A stretch of 64,000 nucleotides of DNA, taken from NCBI RefSeq assembly GCF_013375535.1, contig NZ_JABXJG010000001.1:2770001-2834000 (forward strand), given 5' to 3'. The DNA comes from Sphingobium sp. 15-1 (GTDB lineage Bacteria > Pseudomonadota > Alphaproteobacteria > Sphingomonadales > Sphingomonadaceae). Position 1 is the first letter of the stretch. Every line of letters begins with the position of its first letter. The notes under the pieces were generated by a model. It did no database searches. It had not been told where the DNA came from and worked only from the letters and a program-made list of their open reading frames with translations. The position numbers and the translations under genes were made by a program. This document shows positions 1 to 8,555 of the stretch, piece by piece.

Positions 1-1028
1 TCGCCTGGCCCTTTGTCCGGCCGCGCTTCCATGACGGCGGTATGGCGCGCGCGCAGGAGGTCAAGAAAGGATGGGAAACTGGTGGGCAGCGTCTTCATCG
101 CCTGCTGATCCGAGACGATGCGGAACGTGCCGAGAATGTCGTGCGCGTCTTCGGGGCGCTCGGCGGGGATCATGCCATCGAAGACGATTTCGGCGGCCTC
201 CTCGACGCTGAACTCCGTCCCCTCAATGAAATTGGAAAAATAGGCATCAAAAAAGGAAAGGTTCGCGTTCTGGTCGGCAGTGCGCACCGGCGCTTGCCGC
301 TCCTCGGCAATTGTCTCGCGCAAGGCGGAAAAGAGGGTCTCGAACAGCCTGATGCGATCGGGATCAAATGGTTGTCCGGCCGCACGGGCTAAACCCGCCT
401 TGCTCGTGAGCGGGGCCTCTCGAGTGCCGAGCAGCGCGCCAATGATGGCATCCAGTTCCTTTGCTTCTGTTTCATAGCCGAGTTTCGGCGCCACCGCTCG
501 CACTTCGTCCCGAAGGCGATTGGTCGCTGCTTCGCCCTGACGGCGGACGAGAGCCTCCAGCCGTTCTTCGATTTCCCTGCGCGAGACCGTTCGCGCAATC
601 CGGCCACCTCGCTCACGCGAGGGCCGCATATTTTCTAGATAAGCTCGTGCTGTCGATGCCAGGCGTGCGCTGCCTATAAAGGGCCTGTCGCTTTCCAGCG
701 GTCCCGCACCAGTTCGTGGCCGGAACACGATTCCCGGCAGGGCAGTCTCGCGCTTCTTTTGGGAGATGAGGAAGACCGAGCCATCGTCGGCCGGCTTGTT
801 CTCCAGCGCCGTTCGGTCGGCGATCAGCGCGTCCGGATAGTAGGCGGTGACGAGATAATACCAGTTGCGCCGCACCAGCCGTTCCGGATTCTCATCCAGG
901 TTCCGGGTGTAGAGCCGCGAACCGAGCTTGCGCAACTGGCCGCGCTCCACGGCCTCGTAGACGGCCTTGGAGATCGAGGCGTCCGAGACGAACACTTCTG
1001 GCAGGGCTGCAATGGAAAATTCGGGCAT
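1..1028 (-). CDS. Fic-family protein with N-terminal AbiEi-like domain, 3' end cut by the window edge
   Basis: The minus frame is open from ATG at 1028 to the window edge (342 codons). Residues 1-120 resemble an AbiEi-type winged-helix/antitoxin region: a short helix-turn-helix, then LGSRLYTRN and LIADRTALE. From about residue 240 the protein reads as a Fic domain. It carries SNFIEG, which fits the inhibitory (S/T)xxxE(G/N) motif, and the last visible residues MEARPDKGPG match the approach to the Fic core. The catalytic HPFxxGNGR motif would lie outside the window and cannot be checked. Fic enzymes usually transfer AMP to protein hydroxyl groups; an inhibitory helix in the same chain suggests a self-restrained enzyme. 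Fusion to an AbiEi-like domain suggests autoregulation. The family call is firm; the target is unknown. Confidence 0.85.
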   Translation of the reverse strand, partial: MPEFSIAALPEVFVSDASISKAVYEAVERGQLRKLGSRLYTRNLDENPERLVRRNWYYLVTAYYPDALIADRTALENKPADDGSVFLISQKKRETALPGIVFRPRTGAGPLESDRPFIGSARLASTARAYLENMRPSRERGGRIARTVSRREIEERLEALVRRQGEAATNRLRDEVRAVAPKLGYETEAKELDAIIGALLGTREAPLTSKAGLARAAGQPFDPDRIRLFETLFSALRETIAEERQAPVRTADQNANLSFFDAYFSNFIEGTEFSVEEAAEIVFDGMIPAERPEDAHDILGTFRIVSDQQAMKTLPTSFPSFLDLLRARHTAVMEARPDKGPG

Positions 1029-1155
1029 TAGCAGATCCTTCAATGCATCGAATGCCGAATTTTCGGGGGTTTGTCATCTATTTTTCCGAAAAAAACGAGG
1101 ATTATTGGCAAAAATCGGATCAGTGCGGCCAGTTCGGCAATTCATCTCTGACTTT

Positions 1156-1200
1156 TCGGATTTTATCATGGAGAAAGTCCGAATAATCGGAGTTTATCAT
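1156..1200. promoter_or_regulatory. Direct repeats upstream of the Fic gene, candidate operator
   Basis: TCGGA[T/G]TTTATCAT occurs at 1156-1169 and again at 1187-1200, 31 bp apart (about three helical turns). Between them CCGAATAATCGG (1179-1190) has short inverted ends. The block lies 130-170 bp upstream of the Fic start, between it and an AbiEi-like fragment. Binding by the AbiEi-like domain is inference. Confidence 0.4.
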
Positions 1201-1210
1201 CGAATAATCG

Positions 1211-1504
1211 CTAAAAGGGTGTGAGGCGACAATCAAGGAGGCCGGCGTGTTGCCTCTCCGCCGATTTCTCGCCCGAGATGCGCGCGCTCGATCGATTGTT
1301 CGGGGAAACCGCCTCACTGCCATTTCGCTGACCGAGCATATAGGTTGCCCGCTTGAGACGGATCAGCGAACCGTCCTTCAGCGCCCTGTTGACCAGAGCA
1401 TAACGGCGAGCATCGCCGCCGCCCAACAGGTCACCAAGCTGGCCCTCGCTGAAGATTCGTTCAGCGAGGTTCGATTGTGCAACTTGATCTGCAAGCCTGC
1501 TCAT
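1211..1504 (-). pseudogene. Truncated AbiEi-like antitoxin fragment
   Basis: The first ~58 residues, from MSRLADQVAQSNLAERIF to RATYMLG, look like the N-terminal winged helix of type IV antitoxins of the AbiEi family. After YMLG the reading frame turns into low-complexity sequence (SPNNRSSARISG) and stops after 97 codons, whereas AbiEi proteins usually run to about 200 residues or more. I read this as a frameshifted or deleted remnant upstream of the Fic gene. It could still make a small DNA-binding protein, since the helix-turn-helix part is intact. Confidence 0.5.
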
Positions 1505-1522
1505 AAAATTCCATATACTTCC

Positions 1523-1539
1523 GAAAACTGAAAGTTTTC
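1523..1539. promoter_or_regulatory. Inverted repeat upstream of the AbiEi-like fragment
   Basis: GAAAACT-gaa-AGTTTTC is a perfect 7-bp inverted repeat with a 3-nt spacer, 19 bp before the ATG at 1504. Size and place suit an autoregulatory operator; no binding evidence. Confidence 0.4.
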
Positions 1540-1996
1540 AGAATTTCCTGAATGGACGTTTGCCGCCGCTCTCTCTCCAACGCAGCTTGTCGAATCATCT
1601 GCGGACACCGACGATTTCGGAGGTTTCAGAACTTAAACCGTCCGACGAAAATCCTAGGATCTCGGGCAGGATATTGGCGCCCAAGGCCACGTAACTGCAC
1701 GCGATGATAATCTCTTGCCGACACGTGCTCATGAGGATGACATTCATCCCTCCCTGTTCCCAGCGCTAGTAACGTCATCACCATGCGCTCCGATCACCCG
1801 CTGGCCACGTTTCGTGGAATCTAGGCGAGGGGAATTATGGGAGCCGCAGGCCAGAATTTAACGGCAGGTGAGATGTATACGGACCAGCGCGATGATCATT
1901 ACCCGCGATGTCGCCGAAGTTGACGGGTGGCCGAGTTTCTGGCGATCTCCGACTGAGCCCGGTGCAAGTGGGTGTGTACAAAAAATGATCTTCTCT
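1540..1996. other. Intergenic stretch with no gene seen
   Basis: No open frame here has recognisable protein features and no tRNA or array-like repeat is visible. The right end leads into the toxin-antitoxin promoter. Confidence 0.5.
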
Positions 1997-2000
1997 TGAT

Positions 2001-2025
2001 CCTATGTACAGATATCATACATAGG
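2001..2025. promoter_or_regulatory. Palindromic operator/promoter of the Xre-RES pair
   Basis: CCTATGTA (2001-2008) and TACATAGG (2018-2025) form a perfect 8-bp inverted repeat with a 9-nt spacer, 22 bp upstream of the antitoxin ATG. A loose promoter (TTGATC at 1996 and TACATA at 2018) overlaps it, so binding would block transcription, as is usual for autoregulated toxin-antitoxin operons. Confidence 0.6.
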
Positions 2026-2047
2026 CAAAGATAGAAGGAGATGGTCA

Positions 2048-2446
2048 ATGGCCACAGTTGCCCATGTCGGCGCGCCTGCCAAAGCGCCCAGCCGCAAGGA
2101 TCTGACCGGTCCGGCGTTGCGCACCTTTTTCCGCATTGCCGACGCCTGGGGTCTGAAGGAAGCCGAGCAGATGAAGCTTCTCGGGCTCGACAGCCGCTCG
2201 ACCTTCCAGACCTGGAAGCGCGGCACTGTCGCGGCGATTCCCAAGGACGCGCTCGAGCGGATCTCCTATGTCATGGGGATCTACAAGGGGCTGAAGATGC
2301 TTCTGCCCCGTACCGCCGACGAATGGGTACGCAAACCCAATGAGGCGCCGCTATTCGCCGGACGCCCGGCGATCGAGCGCATGACCTCGGGCAATGTCGC
2401 CGATCTCTATGTGGTGCGCCAATATATCGACGCGCAGCGCGGCTGA
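2048..2446 (+). CDS. Antitoxin, Xre/MbcA/ParS toxin-binding family
   Basis: A 132-residue protein with an Xre-type helix-turn-helix in the first ~75 residues (AWGLKEAEQMKLLGLDSRSTFQ) and the C-terminal toxin-binding region that ends MTSGNVADLYVVRQYIDAQRG-like, typical of the MbcA/ParS group. The start at 2048 is chosen over an ATG at 2041 because AAGGAG at 2035-2040 is correctly spaced for it and because the frame holds the family match. Its TGA overlaps the ATG of the RES toxin by one base (TGATG), so the two are translationally coupled. It should neutralise the RES enzyme and repress the operon through the palindrome just upstream. Confidence 0.88.
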   Translation: MATVAHVGAPAKAPSRKDLTGPALRTFFRIADAWGLKEAEQMKLLGLDSRSTFQTWKRGTVAAIPKDALERISYVMGIYKGLKMLLPRTADEWVRKPNEAPLFAGRPAIERMTSGNVADLYVVRQYIDAQRG

Positions 2447-3129
2447 TGGAGGCCATTCCGACGGCGCAGGTGCGCTGGCAACCATGCTATCGGATCGTCG
2501 CAAGCCGTTTCCCGCCTATATCGCTGTTCGAGGACGTTGCCGACCCGGCCGATCTTGAAGCGGTCTACGCGATCGAGGCGATGACCAACGACCGGCTGCG
2601 CGACGAGGTCGGTGATCTCGCGCTCGTGCCGCCGGAAGACCGTGTCTCGGGACCCGGCAGTTCCGCGATCATGGCCGCCTTCACCCACCTCAATCCTGAT
2701 GGCAGCCGGTTTTCCGACGGCAGCTTCGGGCTATTCTATGCTGCCAACACGATTGAAACGGTGGTTGCCGAAACGAGCCATCACCGAACCCGCTTCATGG
2801 CGTTCACCCACGAACCGGCTCAGGAACTCGATATGCGCGTCTACGCAGCCGATCTGGACGCCAGGCTGCATGACATTCGAGGCCTGCGCGAAGAGCGCCC
2901 AGTTCTCTCTGCCACAGACGACTACGCCGCCGGACAGGCGCTTGGGCGAGAGCTGCGTGGCCAAGGCTCGGACGGCATCGCCTACCAGAGCGTGCGGCAC
3001 GCCGGCGGCGAATGTGCCGCTGTGTTCCGTCCTCGCCGCCTCGCCAACTGCCGGCAAGAGCGGCATCTGTGTTATGTTTGGGATGGCCGCGCGATCATCA
3101 CCGTCTACGAGAAGAAGGCTTTTGGCTGA
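2446..3129 (+). CDS. RES-domain toxin
   Basis: A 227-residue RES-family protein. The three residues that name the family can be seen: Arg in CYRIVASRF near the N-terminus, Glu in VVAETSHHR in the middle, and Ser in IAYQSVRHAGGE near the C-terminus. Known RES toxins consume NAD+ (MbcT) or ADP-ribosylate a host enzyme (ParT). The start overlaps the antitoxin stop by one base. Length and motifs are complete, so the toxin is probably active. The pair lies next to an integrase and probably helps keep the surrounding mobile DNA. Confidence 0.9.
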   Translation: MEAIPTAQVRWQPCYRIVASRFPPISLFEDVADPADLEAVYAIEAMTNDRLRDEVGDLALVPPEDRVSGPGSSAIMAAFTHLNPDGSRFSDGSFGLFYAANTIETVVAETSHHRTRFMAFTHEPAQELDMRVYAADLDARLHDIRGLREERPVLSATDDYAAGQALGRELRGQGSDGIAYQSVRHAGGECAAVFRPRRLANCRQERHLCYVWDGRAIITVYEKKAFG

Positions 3130-3510
3130 ACCGTCGCGAGCTGCGGCGTAACATCTTCTATGCCCCATGACAATCCAGCAGCGCTTTCAATGCTGACTCG
3201 GTTACGACCCGTGTGACCGCCTGCATGCGGAAGCAAGGCGACACCATGAGGGCTGTACGGGTAGGGAAAAAATAGCCGAGGTTGGGGAGGGTGGTTACCC
3301 ACGCTACTCGACCAGTTGATGGTCGGGCGACGAGATCACGCAGGATTGGCGATGTGTGTCGAGGGGACGGAATGTCATGGTCTCGGCCGGTTGACGTCAA
3401 GATCTCCAATACCGTCCATGCTTGTTGGCCGCTGTCTGAATTGCACTAAGTAATTGATTATAAGTGATAAGTATAGACGGGCATGGGACGGACGTGATAG
3501 AATTCGTCTT
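3130..3510. other. Intergenic region between the RES toxin and the integrase
   Basis: No gene recognised. AT-rich sequence at 3450-3475 precedes the integrase and probably holds its promoter. P4-like integrases often lie beside their attachment site, but I found no tRNA or tmRNA end and no repeat to define one. Confidence 0.4.
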
Positions 3511-4896
3511 ATGGCGACGCGCGAAAAGACCACCCTCACTGATGCGGTAGCAACCAATGTGCTGCCCGGTGAGAAGCGGACGTTCCTCTGGGACAAGAAG
3601 CTTGCAGGCTTCGGGTTGCGCATCGAACCGTCGGGAGTCCGCTCCTGGATCGTGAAATACCGCGCCCAGGGAGGTGGACGCGCGGCTCCTGTGCGCTGGC
3701 TCACCGTTGGCCCCTATCCGACCATCAGGGCGAAGGATGCGCGGGATCATGCCGCCAAGGCATTGGCGTCCGTCCGCCTGGGTTCCGATCCCGCTGGCGA
3801 TCTTGTTTCGAAGCGCCGCGAGATGACGATGGCGCAGCTGGTCGACCTTTATATCAAGGATGGCCTCATTGTCCTCAAGGGCGTCCGACGCGGCGAGCCG
3901 ATGCGGCCCGAAACGGCCGCCTATACAACGGCGCGCCTCAAGAACCACGTTGTCCCGCTGCTGGGCAAGAGGCGGGTAAGCGAGATCACGCCTGGCGATA
4001 TCGTCAAGTTCGTCAAAGACGTGGCGATCGGCAAGTCGGCCAAAAATGAGAAACTGGGTCATCGCCGGCGGAGCATCGTAAGGGGTGGCGAGGGAGCCGC
4101 GCGTAAGGTGGTGCGCGATGTCTCCGTGCTGTTCACCTTCGCCATGCAGCACCGTATCGTGACAGAAAATCCCGTCGCGACGGCGGCCGTTCGCAAGATC
4201 GACAACAAGCGCGAGCGGTATTTGTCCCTTTCGGAGATGGAACGATTGGGCGCGGCGTTGATGGAACTGGAAGCGGAAGGCATGAATGCCAAGGCAGCGG
4301 ACATCATAAGGCTTTGGGCGATTACCGGCTGCAGGCGGAACGAGATCTGTGCCCTCAAATGGTCCGAGGTCGACCTGACGCGTGGATTGCTGGTCCTTGA
4401 GGAGTCGAAAACCGGCCGATCCGTCCGGCCGCTCGGATCAGCGGCCGCTGCTCTTCTCACGGAGCTTCGTCAGAAAGCGGAGGAGGATGCGATCTATGTC
4501 TTCCCGGCGGAGAGCGGCGACAGCTTCTTCCAGGGAATGAAGAGCATCTGGCCCAGGGTGATCATGCGAGCGGGGCTGCCTGGGATCAGCCCTCATACAT
4601 TGCGGCACAGTGTAGGCAGCAATGCGGCGTCACAGGGCGAACCGCTGCTGCTGATCGGGGCGATATTGGGGCATGCCAATCCCCGTTCCACCGCGATCTA
4701 CGCACATGTCGATTATGATCCTGCCAGGCGGGCCGCTGATCGCGCCACGGAAGCTATCGCCGCTGCCTTAGCGCGGGGCAGCCTTCCGCCGATGTGGCAG
4801 AAACCCATTGATGTTGTTGCCATTGCCGCCGCTATAACTGAAGGTCGCGTCCCGAACGAGTTGATGAAGTCGCTGGCCGCAGTGCTTCGGGATTAA
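3511..4896 (+). CDS. Tyrosine recombinase/integrase, P4-like (DUF4102 arm-binding type)
   Basis: The N-terminal ~90 residues (LWDKKLAGFGLRIEPSG, RWLTVGPYPTIRAKDAR) are the arm-type DNA-binding domain of P4-like integrases. The catalytic domain has all expected residues: Arg275 (TGCRRNEIC), His362 and Arg365 (HTLRHS), His388 (LGHANP) and nucleophile Tyr397. The frame is open 19 codons further upstream to an ATG at 3454; I prefer the ATG at 3511 because family similarity begins there. About 461 residues, slightly longer than usual because of a C-terminal tail. It probably integrated the island that includes the neighbouring toxin-antitoxin genes. An IS66 copy sits 81 bp downstream. Confidence 0.88.
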   Translation: MATREKTTLTDAVATNVLPGEKRTFLWDKKLAGFGLRIEPSGVRSWIVKYRAQGGGRAAPVRWLTVGPYPTIRAKDARDHAAKALASVRLGSDPAGDLVSKRREMTMAQLVDLYIKDGLIVLKGVRRGEPMRPETAAYTTARLKNHVVPLLGKRRVSEITPGDIVKFVKDVAIGKSAKNEKLGHRRRSIVRGGEGAARKVVRDVSVLFTFAMQHRIVTENPVATAAVRKIDNKRERYLSLSEMERLGAALMELEAEGMNAKAADIIRLWAITGCRRNEICALKWSEVDLTRGLLVLEESKTGRSVRPLGSAAAALLTELRQKAEEDAIYVFPAESGDSFFQGMKSIWPRVIMRAGLPGISPHTLRHSVGSNAASQGEPLLLIGAILGHANPRSTAIYAHVDYDPARRAADRATEAIAAALARGSLPPMWQKPIDVVAIAAAITEGRVPNELMKSLAAVLRD

Positions 4897-4969
4897 TTCA
4901 CGCAACCTTCTGCGACATCCGTGAATGTGTCGGACGCTAATCTGACAAGGTCCTATGCGCTCGAAGGCA

Positions 4970-4998
4970 TGGTTCCGGTAATTGCTCACGGGGTTGGC
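4970..4998. repeat. Left target duplication and left inverted repeat of the IS66 element
   Basis: TGGTTCCG (4970-4977) is the target duplication; the 21-bp inverted repeat starts GTAATTGCTCAC at 4978 and ends at 4998. Confidence 0.92.
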
Positions 4999-6427
4999 AA
5001 AAAGGGGTTGCGTATAACCGCACGCTCTGATTCATCCTGTACATGGCGACGCCACCGCGCATAGGGCTGAGTGAGGCCGAGAAGGACGCCCTGCTGGTGC
5101 AACAGCAGAAGATGATTGAGCGTCTGGTTTCGCGGATATCGGAGCTCGAGGCGCTGGTAGGCAAGCCGCGCAAGACATCGTCCAACTCGCATATTCCGCC
5201 TTCGAAGGATGGCTTTGGTAAGAAGAAGTCGCGCAAGCGCACAACGGGCAGGCGTCCGTCGCGGGAAGGCAAAGCGCGGCCGCTTGCCGAGACGCCGGAC
5301 AAGACCGAGCGGGTCATCGCCGCCGCCTGCGGCCATTGCGGAACGGACGTATCTGGTCAGGCGCAGCGATGCCGCCATCGCTACGATCATATCGATCTGC
5401 CGCCGATCCGCCCGATCGTGACGCGCGTAGAACTGTTCGGCGGCCGTTGCGGGGGATGTGGCAAGCGCTATCGAGCCGCAGCCCCGGCAGGCATGGAGCC
5501 GGGGACGCCATTCGGCCCCGGCATTCGTTCCTTGCTGACCTATCTGCATCATAGCCATCATGTCGGTTTCGAGCGCCTGTCGCGTATCTCTGCGGAGTTG
5601 TTCGGCCTGACCATCTCCGAAGGCGCCATCGCCAATATCTTCAGGCGCATGGGCCAGAGCATGGCCGCGGCTACCGGGGCGATCCGGGACAAGCTGCTCT
5701 CGGGCACGGTCATCGCATCGGACGAGACCACTACCCGCACCAATGGCGTCACTCAGTGGCAATGGGTGTTCATCTCGGACCAGGCAGTGCTTCACAAGAT
5801 CGCCCCGCGCCGGGCCCGCAGCGTTGCCGAAGAGGTGCTGGGAGACCACCAGCCCAAGGTGTGGGTGTCGGATCGCTATGCCGGCCAGCAGGAACTGGGC
5901 AAAGAGCATCAGGTCTGCCTCGCCCATGTCCTGCGCGACGTTCAATACGCCATCGACTGCGGCGATACGATCTTTGCACCGAAGATCCGCGATCACCTGC
6001 GATGGGCGATCCGGGTCGGAAAACGACGACACGAACTGAAGGACACGACCCTGGCGACATACGCCGCCAAGGCCGATCACAAGCTGACCACCCTCATGCG
6101 GGCGCCTGTCGCGCACCCTGCCGGCAAGACCCTTCTCAAGCAGATCAAGGCGTGGCGGGCGAAGTTCTTCGTCTTCCTCACCAACCGCAGCGTCCCGGCA
6201 ACCAACAACATATCCGAGCGTGAAATCCGTTCCTCCGTCGTGTTCCGCAAGGTCACCAACGGCTTCCGATCAGACTGGGGCGCTCAGATCCATGCCGGAT
6301 ATCGATCCGTCACCGGCACCGCTCGCCTCAACGGAAAATCAGCACTCGCTGCAATCCGCGAGCTCGTCGACGGAACATTCGCCGTCGCCTGAGCAGCCCT
6401 CCACCGGCCAACCCGGTGAGCAATTAC
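4978..6427 (+). mobile_element. IS66-family insertion sequence, single-ORF form
   Basis: The element is 1450 bp, bounded by 21-bp inverted repeats (4978-4998 and 6407-6427) that match at 20 of 21 positions, and flanked by a perfect 8-bp duplication, the size known for IS66. It holds only the large transposase and no tnpA/tnpB accessory genes, like the ISBst12 group. Intact ends and perfect duplication indicate a recent insertion. Confidence 0.93.
5043..6392 (+). CDS. IS66-family transposase
   Basis: A 449-residue transposase. After a coiled-coil leader (VQQQKMIERLVSRISELEAL) comes the basic KPRKTSSNSHIPPSKD region, then a zinc-binding segment with CGHC and CGGCG pairs (about residues 96-140), then the DDE domain. 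Acidic residues are visible in VIASDETTT and WVSDRYAG, and the final Glu in NNISEREIRSS. The frame is uninterrupted and should be functional. It starts 45 bp inside the left inverted repeat and stops 14 bp before the right one. Confidence 0.95.
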   Translation: MATPPRIGLSEAEKDALLVQQQKMIERLVSRISELEALVGKPRKTSSNSHIPPSKDGFGKKKSRKRTTGRRPSREGKARPLAETPDKTERVIAAACGHCGTDVSGQAQRCRHRYDHIDLPPIRPIVTRVELFGGRCGGCGKRYRAAAPAGMEPGTPFGPGIRSLLTYLHHSHHVGFERLSRISAELFGLTISEGAIANIFRRMGQSMAAATGAIRDKLLSGTVIASDETTTRTNGVTQWQWVFISDQAVLHKIAPRRARSVAEEVLGDHQPKVWVSDRYAGQQELGKEHQVCLAHVLRDVQYAIDCGDTIFAPKIRDHLRWAIRVGKRRHELKDTTLATYAAKADHKLTTLMRAPVAHPAGKTLLKQIKAWRAKFFVFLTNRSVPATNNISEREIRSSVVFRKVTNGFRSDWGAQIHAGYRSVTGTARLNGKSALAAIRELVDGTFAVA

Positions 6428-6435
6428 TGGTTCCG
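6407..6435. repeat. Right inverted repeat and right target duplication of the IS66 element
   Basis: The right inverted repeat (6407-6427, ending GAGCAATTAC) is followed by TGGTTCCG (6428-6435), identical to the left duplication. Confidence 0.92.
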
Positions 6436-6628
6436 GGCGTTCGGCTAGGTCGATGTGGCGTACCATCCGCGCTATGCCCTCGTTCCGGCATAATAGTCCA
6501 TGGCTGTTCTTCTTATGATGTTTGAGGCCGATCGCTCGGACCTCGTTCCAAACATCATCATTCCGAGGGATAGCTACCCAACTGGCTATCGTTGAGACGC
6601 CGGCCCATTCCGGCATCTAGAAAATGCT

Positions 6629-7522
6629 CTAGCTCGGTTTCCTTGCGATGCAGGTCAGGAAATCAAGGGCGTGGTCGAACCAGACACCGACGGTTTCGAG
6701 GCCCAGATCCCGGCATAATGCGCGGGCCGATGCTTCCGTGAAAAACGTGTAATGCACGTTCACGAGATAATCCTTACGCAACATAGGAACCTGAAAAAAC
6801 AGCGATCCACCGGGGTTCATCCGCTCGACCAGAGTGTCGACTATGTCGCGCATGTTCGGAAGATGCTCCAGCACATGCATGGACGCGATTGCATCGAAGC
6901 CGTCTTTTATGCCCAGATAATCGTCGGTCGTGACGATCCTGTCCCTCCCCGGCATGACGGCATGCACCTTGCGAAGGACATTCAGGCTGAGTTCGGCCGC
7001 ATAGACCTTGTCGAAATCTTTGGCGGCAGCGCCGGAAAGTATGCCTCTCCCCGCGCCAAAGTCCAGGAATACGCTCCGTGATTGCTCAGGATAGGCGGAA
7101 AGGAGGAAGTCGATGAACCCGCAAGCGTCGATCGCGTCGGGAACCGCGGCGAGATAGGCGTCGTCGACGGCATAGAATTCATCCGATGAATCGGACTGCC
7201 ACGACCGAAAGTCGGCACCTTGACGGATCGCCCGCAAATGCGTGGCATTGAGGATGGCGAGGCAATTGAGGCAGATCCACAGGTCGTAGACGGTCCCGTG
7301 TCGATCGGCACGCTGCTCGAACGGTGCGAGCGCATATTCCTCCCGACAGGCCGTGCAGGCGAAATCGCCGCTGCCTCTGGCTTCGTGGAGGGAGAGGCAT
7401 TGCAGGCCCGCAATCGTCTTCTGGCGAACAATGTCCCTTCCAAGAGTTGCTGCCTTGCCGTAAAATCGACGAACGAGGGGAATTCGCCGAGCAAGTGACA
7501 AAACCAATCTGGATTTAGGCAT
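6629..7522 (-). CDS. Class I SAM-dependent methyltransferase with N-terminal zinc ribbon
   Basis: 297 residues. Cysteine pairs CTAC and CLNC (about residues 56-86) form a likely zinc ribbon. The methyltransferase fold follows: motif I VFLDFGAGRGILSG, a post-I acidic residue in VYAAEL, and SMHVLEHLPN, typical of the Methyltransf_23 family found in polysaccharide and lipid loci. The gene is transcribed leftward, apart from the exporter genes. Its place at the left border of the polysaccharide locus suggests that it methylates a glycan residue, but the substrate cannot be read from sequence. The 177-bp AT-rich gap to the divergent acetyltransferase should hold promoters for both. Confidence 0.75.
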   Translation of the reverse strand: MPKSRLVLSLARRIPLVRRFYGKAATLGRDIVRQKTIAGLQCLSLHEARGSGDFACTACREEYALAPFEQRADRHGTVYDLWICLNCLAILNATHLRAIRQGADFRSWQSDSSDEFYAVDDAYLAAVPDAIDACGFIDFLLSAYPEQSRSVFLDFGAGRGILSGAAAKDFDKVYAAELSLNVLRKVHAVMPGRDRIVTTDDYLGIKDGFDAIASMHVLEHLPNMRDIVDTLVERMNPGGSLFFQVPMLRKDYLVNVHYTFFTEASARALCRDLGLETVGVWFDHALDFLTCIARKPS

Positions 7523-7699
7523 AGTGTTTCCAATGAAGGTGCAATATACTTAAAAATCATATTATGTAGATTCGCTATATATTTAGAATATATCTCTCAT
7601 GAATAACGATATTCTTTATAATTATCGTATCCGGATGATCGAATGTGTTTCGTGGATTTGGCCGGATCATATGTTAAAGAATAAATACGGAGTTAAATA

Positions 7700-8425
7700 T
7701 TGAATAACGAATCGGTAAAAGACCTCGTGTCTATCGGATGTCAAGCGTTGATTAGTAGTTTTTCTCCGCCGTGTGAATTTGAATCACCTGTAAAGGTTGA
7801 CGGTTTTTTGGGGAAAACTACGCTTGGTGCTTTTACATATATTCAAAAGGGATCTTTTTTTATCGATACTGATGTTGGTCGATTCTGTTCGATTGCAATG
7901 AATGTTTCCACCGGAGCGGGTGAACATCCTGTCGATTGGTTGTCAAGTCATCCTTTTGTTAATGACCCGAATGATGTGGCAGCTGGATTGTCGAATTGCT
8001 ATCCCGAATACCGGGAATGGCTCACTGGGGCGCCTACGAGAGTCACCAATCGTGGCGGCGAGCGCGTTACGATAGGCAATGATGTGTGGATAGGGGAGGG
8101 GGCTTTCGTTCGGCGCGGTGTGACGATCGGAACTGGCGCCATCGTTGCTGCCCACGCTGTCGTGACTAAAGACGTAGCGCCATTTTCAATCGTGGGAGGA
8201 AATCCGGCCAAGCATATTCGATATCGAATTGCAGAAGGCTTGATCGATGAGGTTCTCCAGTCGCAATGGTGGGAATTCGATCTTCGGCCGATCATCGCAG
8301 GTATAGATTTCTCCGACGTGCGAGCATCGGTTGCGAAAATAAATGAAGCCCGCGCGGATGGACGGATCGAGCGTTTTCTCCCGTCGCGTTATCGTGTTGG
8401 TCATGATGGGGCTAAATTAATGTAG
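7700..8425 (+). CDS. Hexapeptide-repeat acetyltransferase (CatB/xenobiotic acyltransferase type)
   Basis: 241 residues with the left-handed beta-helix of hexapeptide acyltransferases: VTIGNDVWIGEGAFVRRGVTIGTGAIVAAHAVVTKDVAP, then IVGGNPAKHIRYR, the classical end of the CatB-like group. It probably O-acetylates a sugar or a nucleotide-sugar precursor. The start is an unusual TTG at 7700, supported by ACGGAG at 7687-7692. The first half is clearly more AT-rich than neighbouring genes, a sign of separate acquisition. Confidence 0.78.
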   Translation: MNNESVKDLVSIGCQALISSFSPPCEFESPVKVDGFLGKTTLGAFTYIQKGSFFIDTDVGRFCSIAMNVSTGAGEHPVDWLSSHPFVNDPNDVAAGLSNCYPEYREWLTGAPTRVTNRGGERVTIGNDVWIGEGAFVRRGVTIGTGAIVAAHAVVTKDVAPFSIVGGNPAKHIRYRIAEGLIDEVLQSQWWEFDLRPIIAGIDFSDVRASVAKINEARADGRIERFLPSRYRVGHDGAKLM

Positions 8426-8476
8426 CAACCGGTCCGTTGGAAAGAGCGTTTCGACTATGGCGTGTGTGGAAGGTGA

Positions 8477-8555
8477 TGGAGCGGGTGAGGGGAAGCGCTC
8501 CCCCTCCCCGGTAGTCAGTTGGGAAGCTGCTGCTCTACCATTGAGCTACACCCAC
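8477..8555 (-). pseudogene. tRNA-Gly(CCC)-like pseudogene
   Basis: On the minus strand the acceptor stem (GTGGGTG with CACCCGC), the D arm (GCTC...GAGC), a CCC anticodon loop (TTCCCAA) and a terminal TCCA all look like tRNA-Gly. A base is missing on the 3' side of the anticodon stem and the T arm has no TTCGA loop, so the molecule would fold badly. I read it as a decayed copy, possibly left by recombination at a tRNA gene. The rest of the 8426-8865 gap shows no gene. Confidence 0.5.

Noticed and set aside
8477-8555. A functional tRNA-Gly
   Set aside because: The anticodon stem is broken and the T arm lacks its loop consensus.
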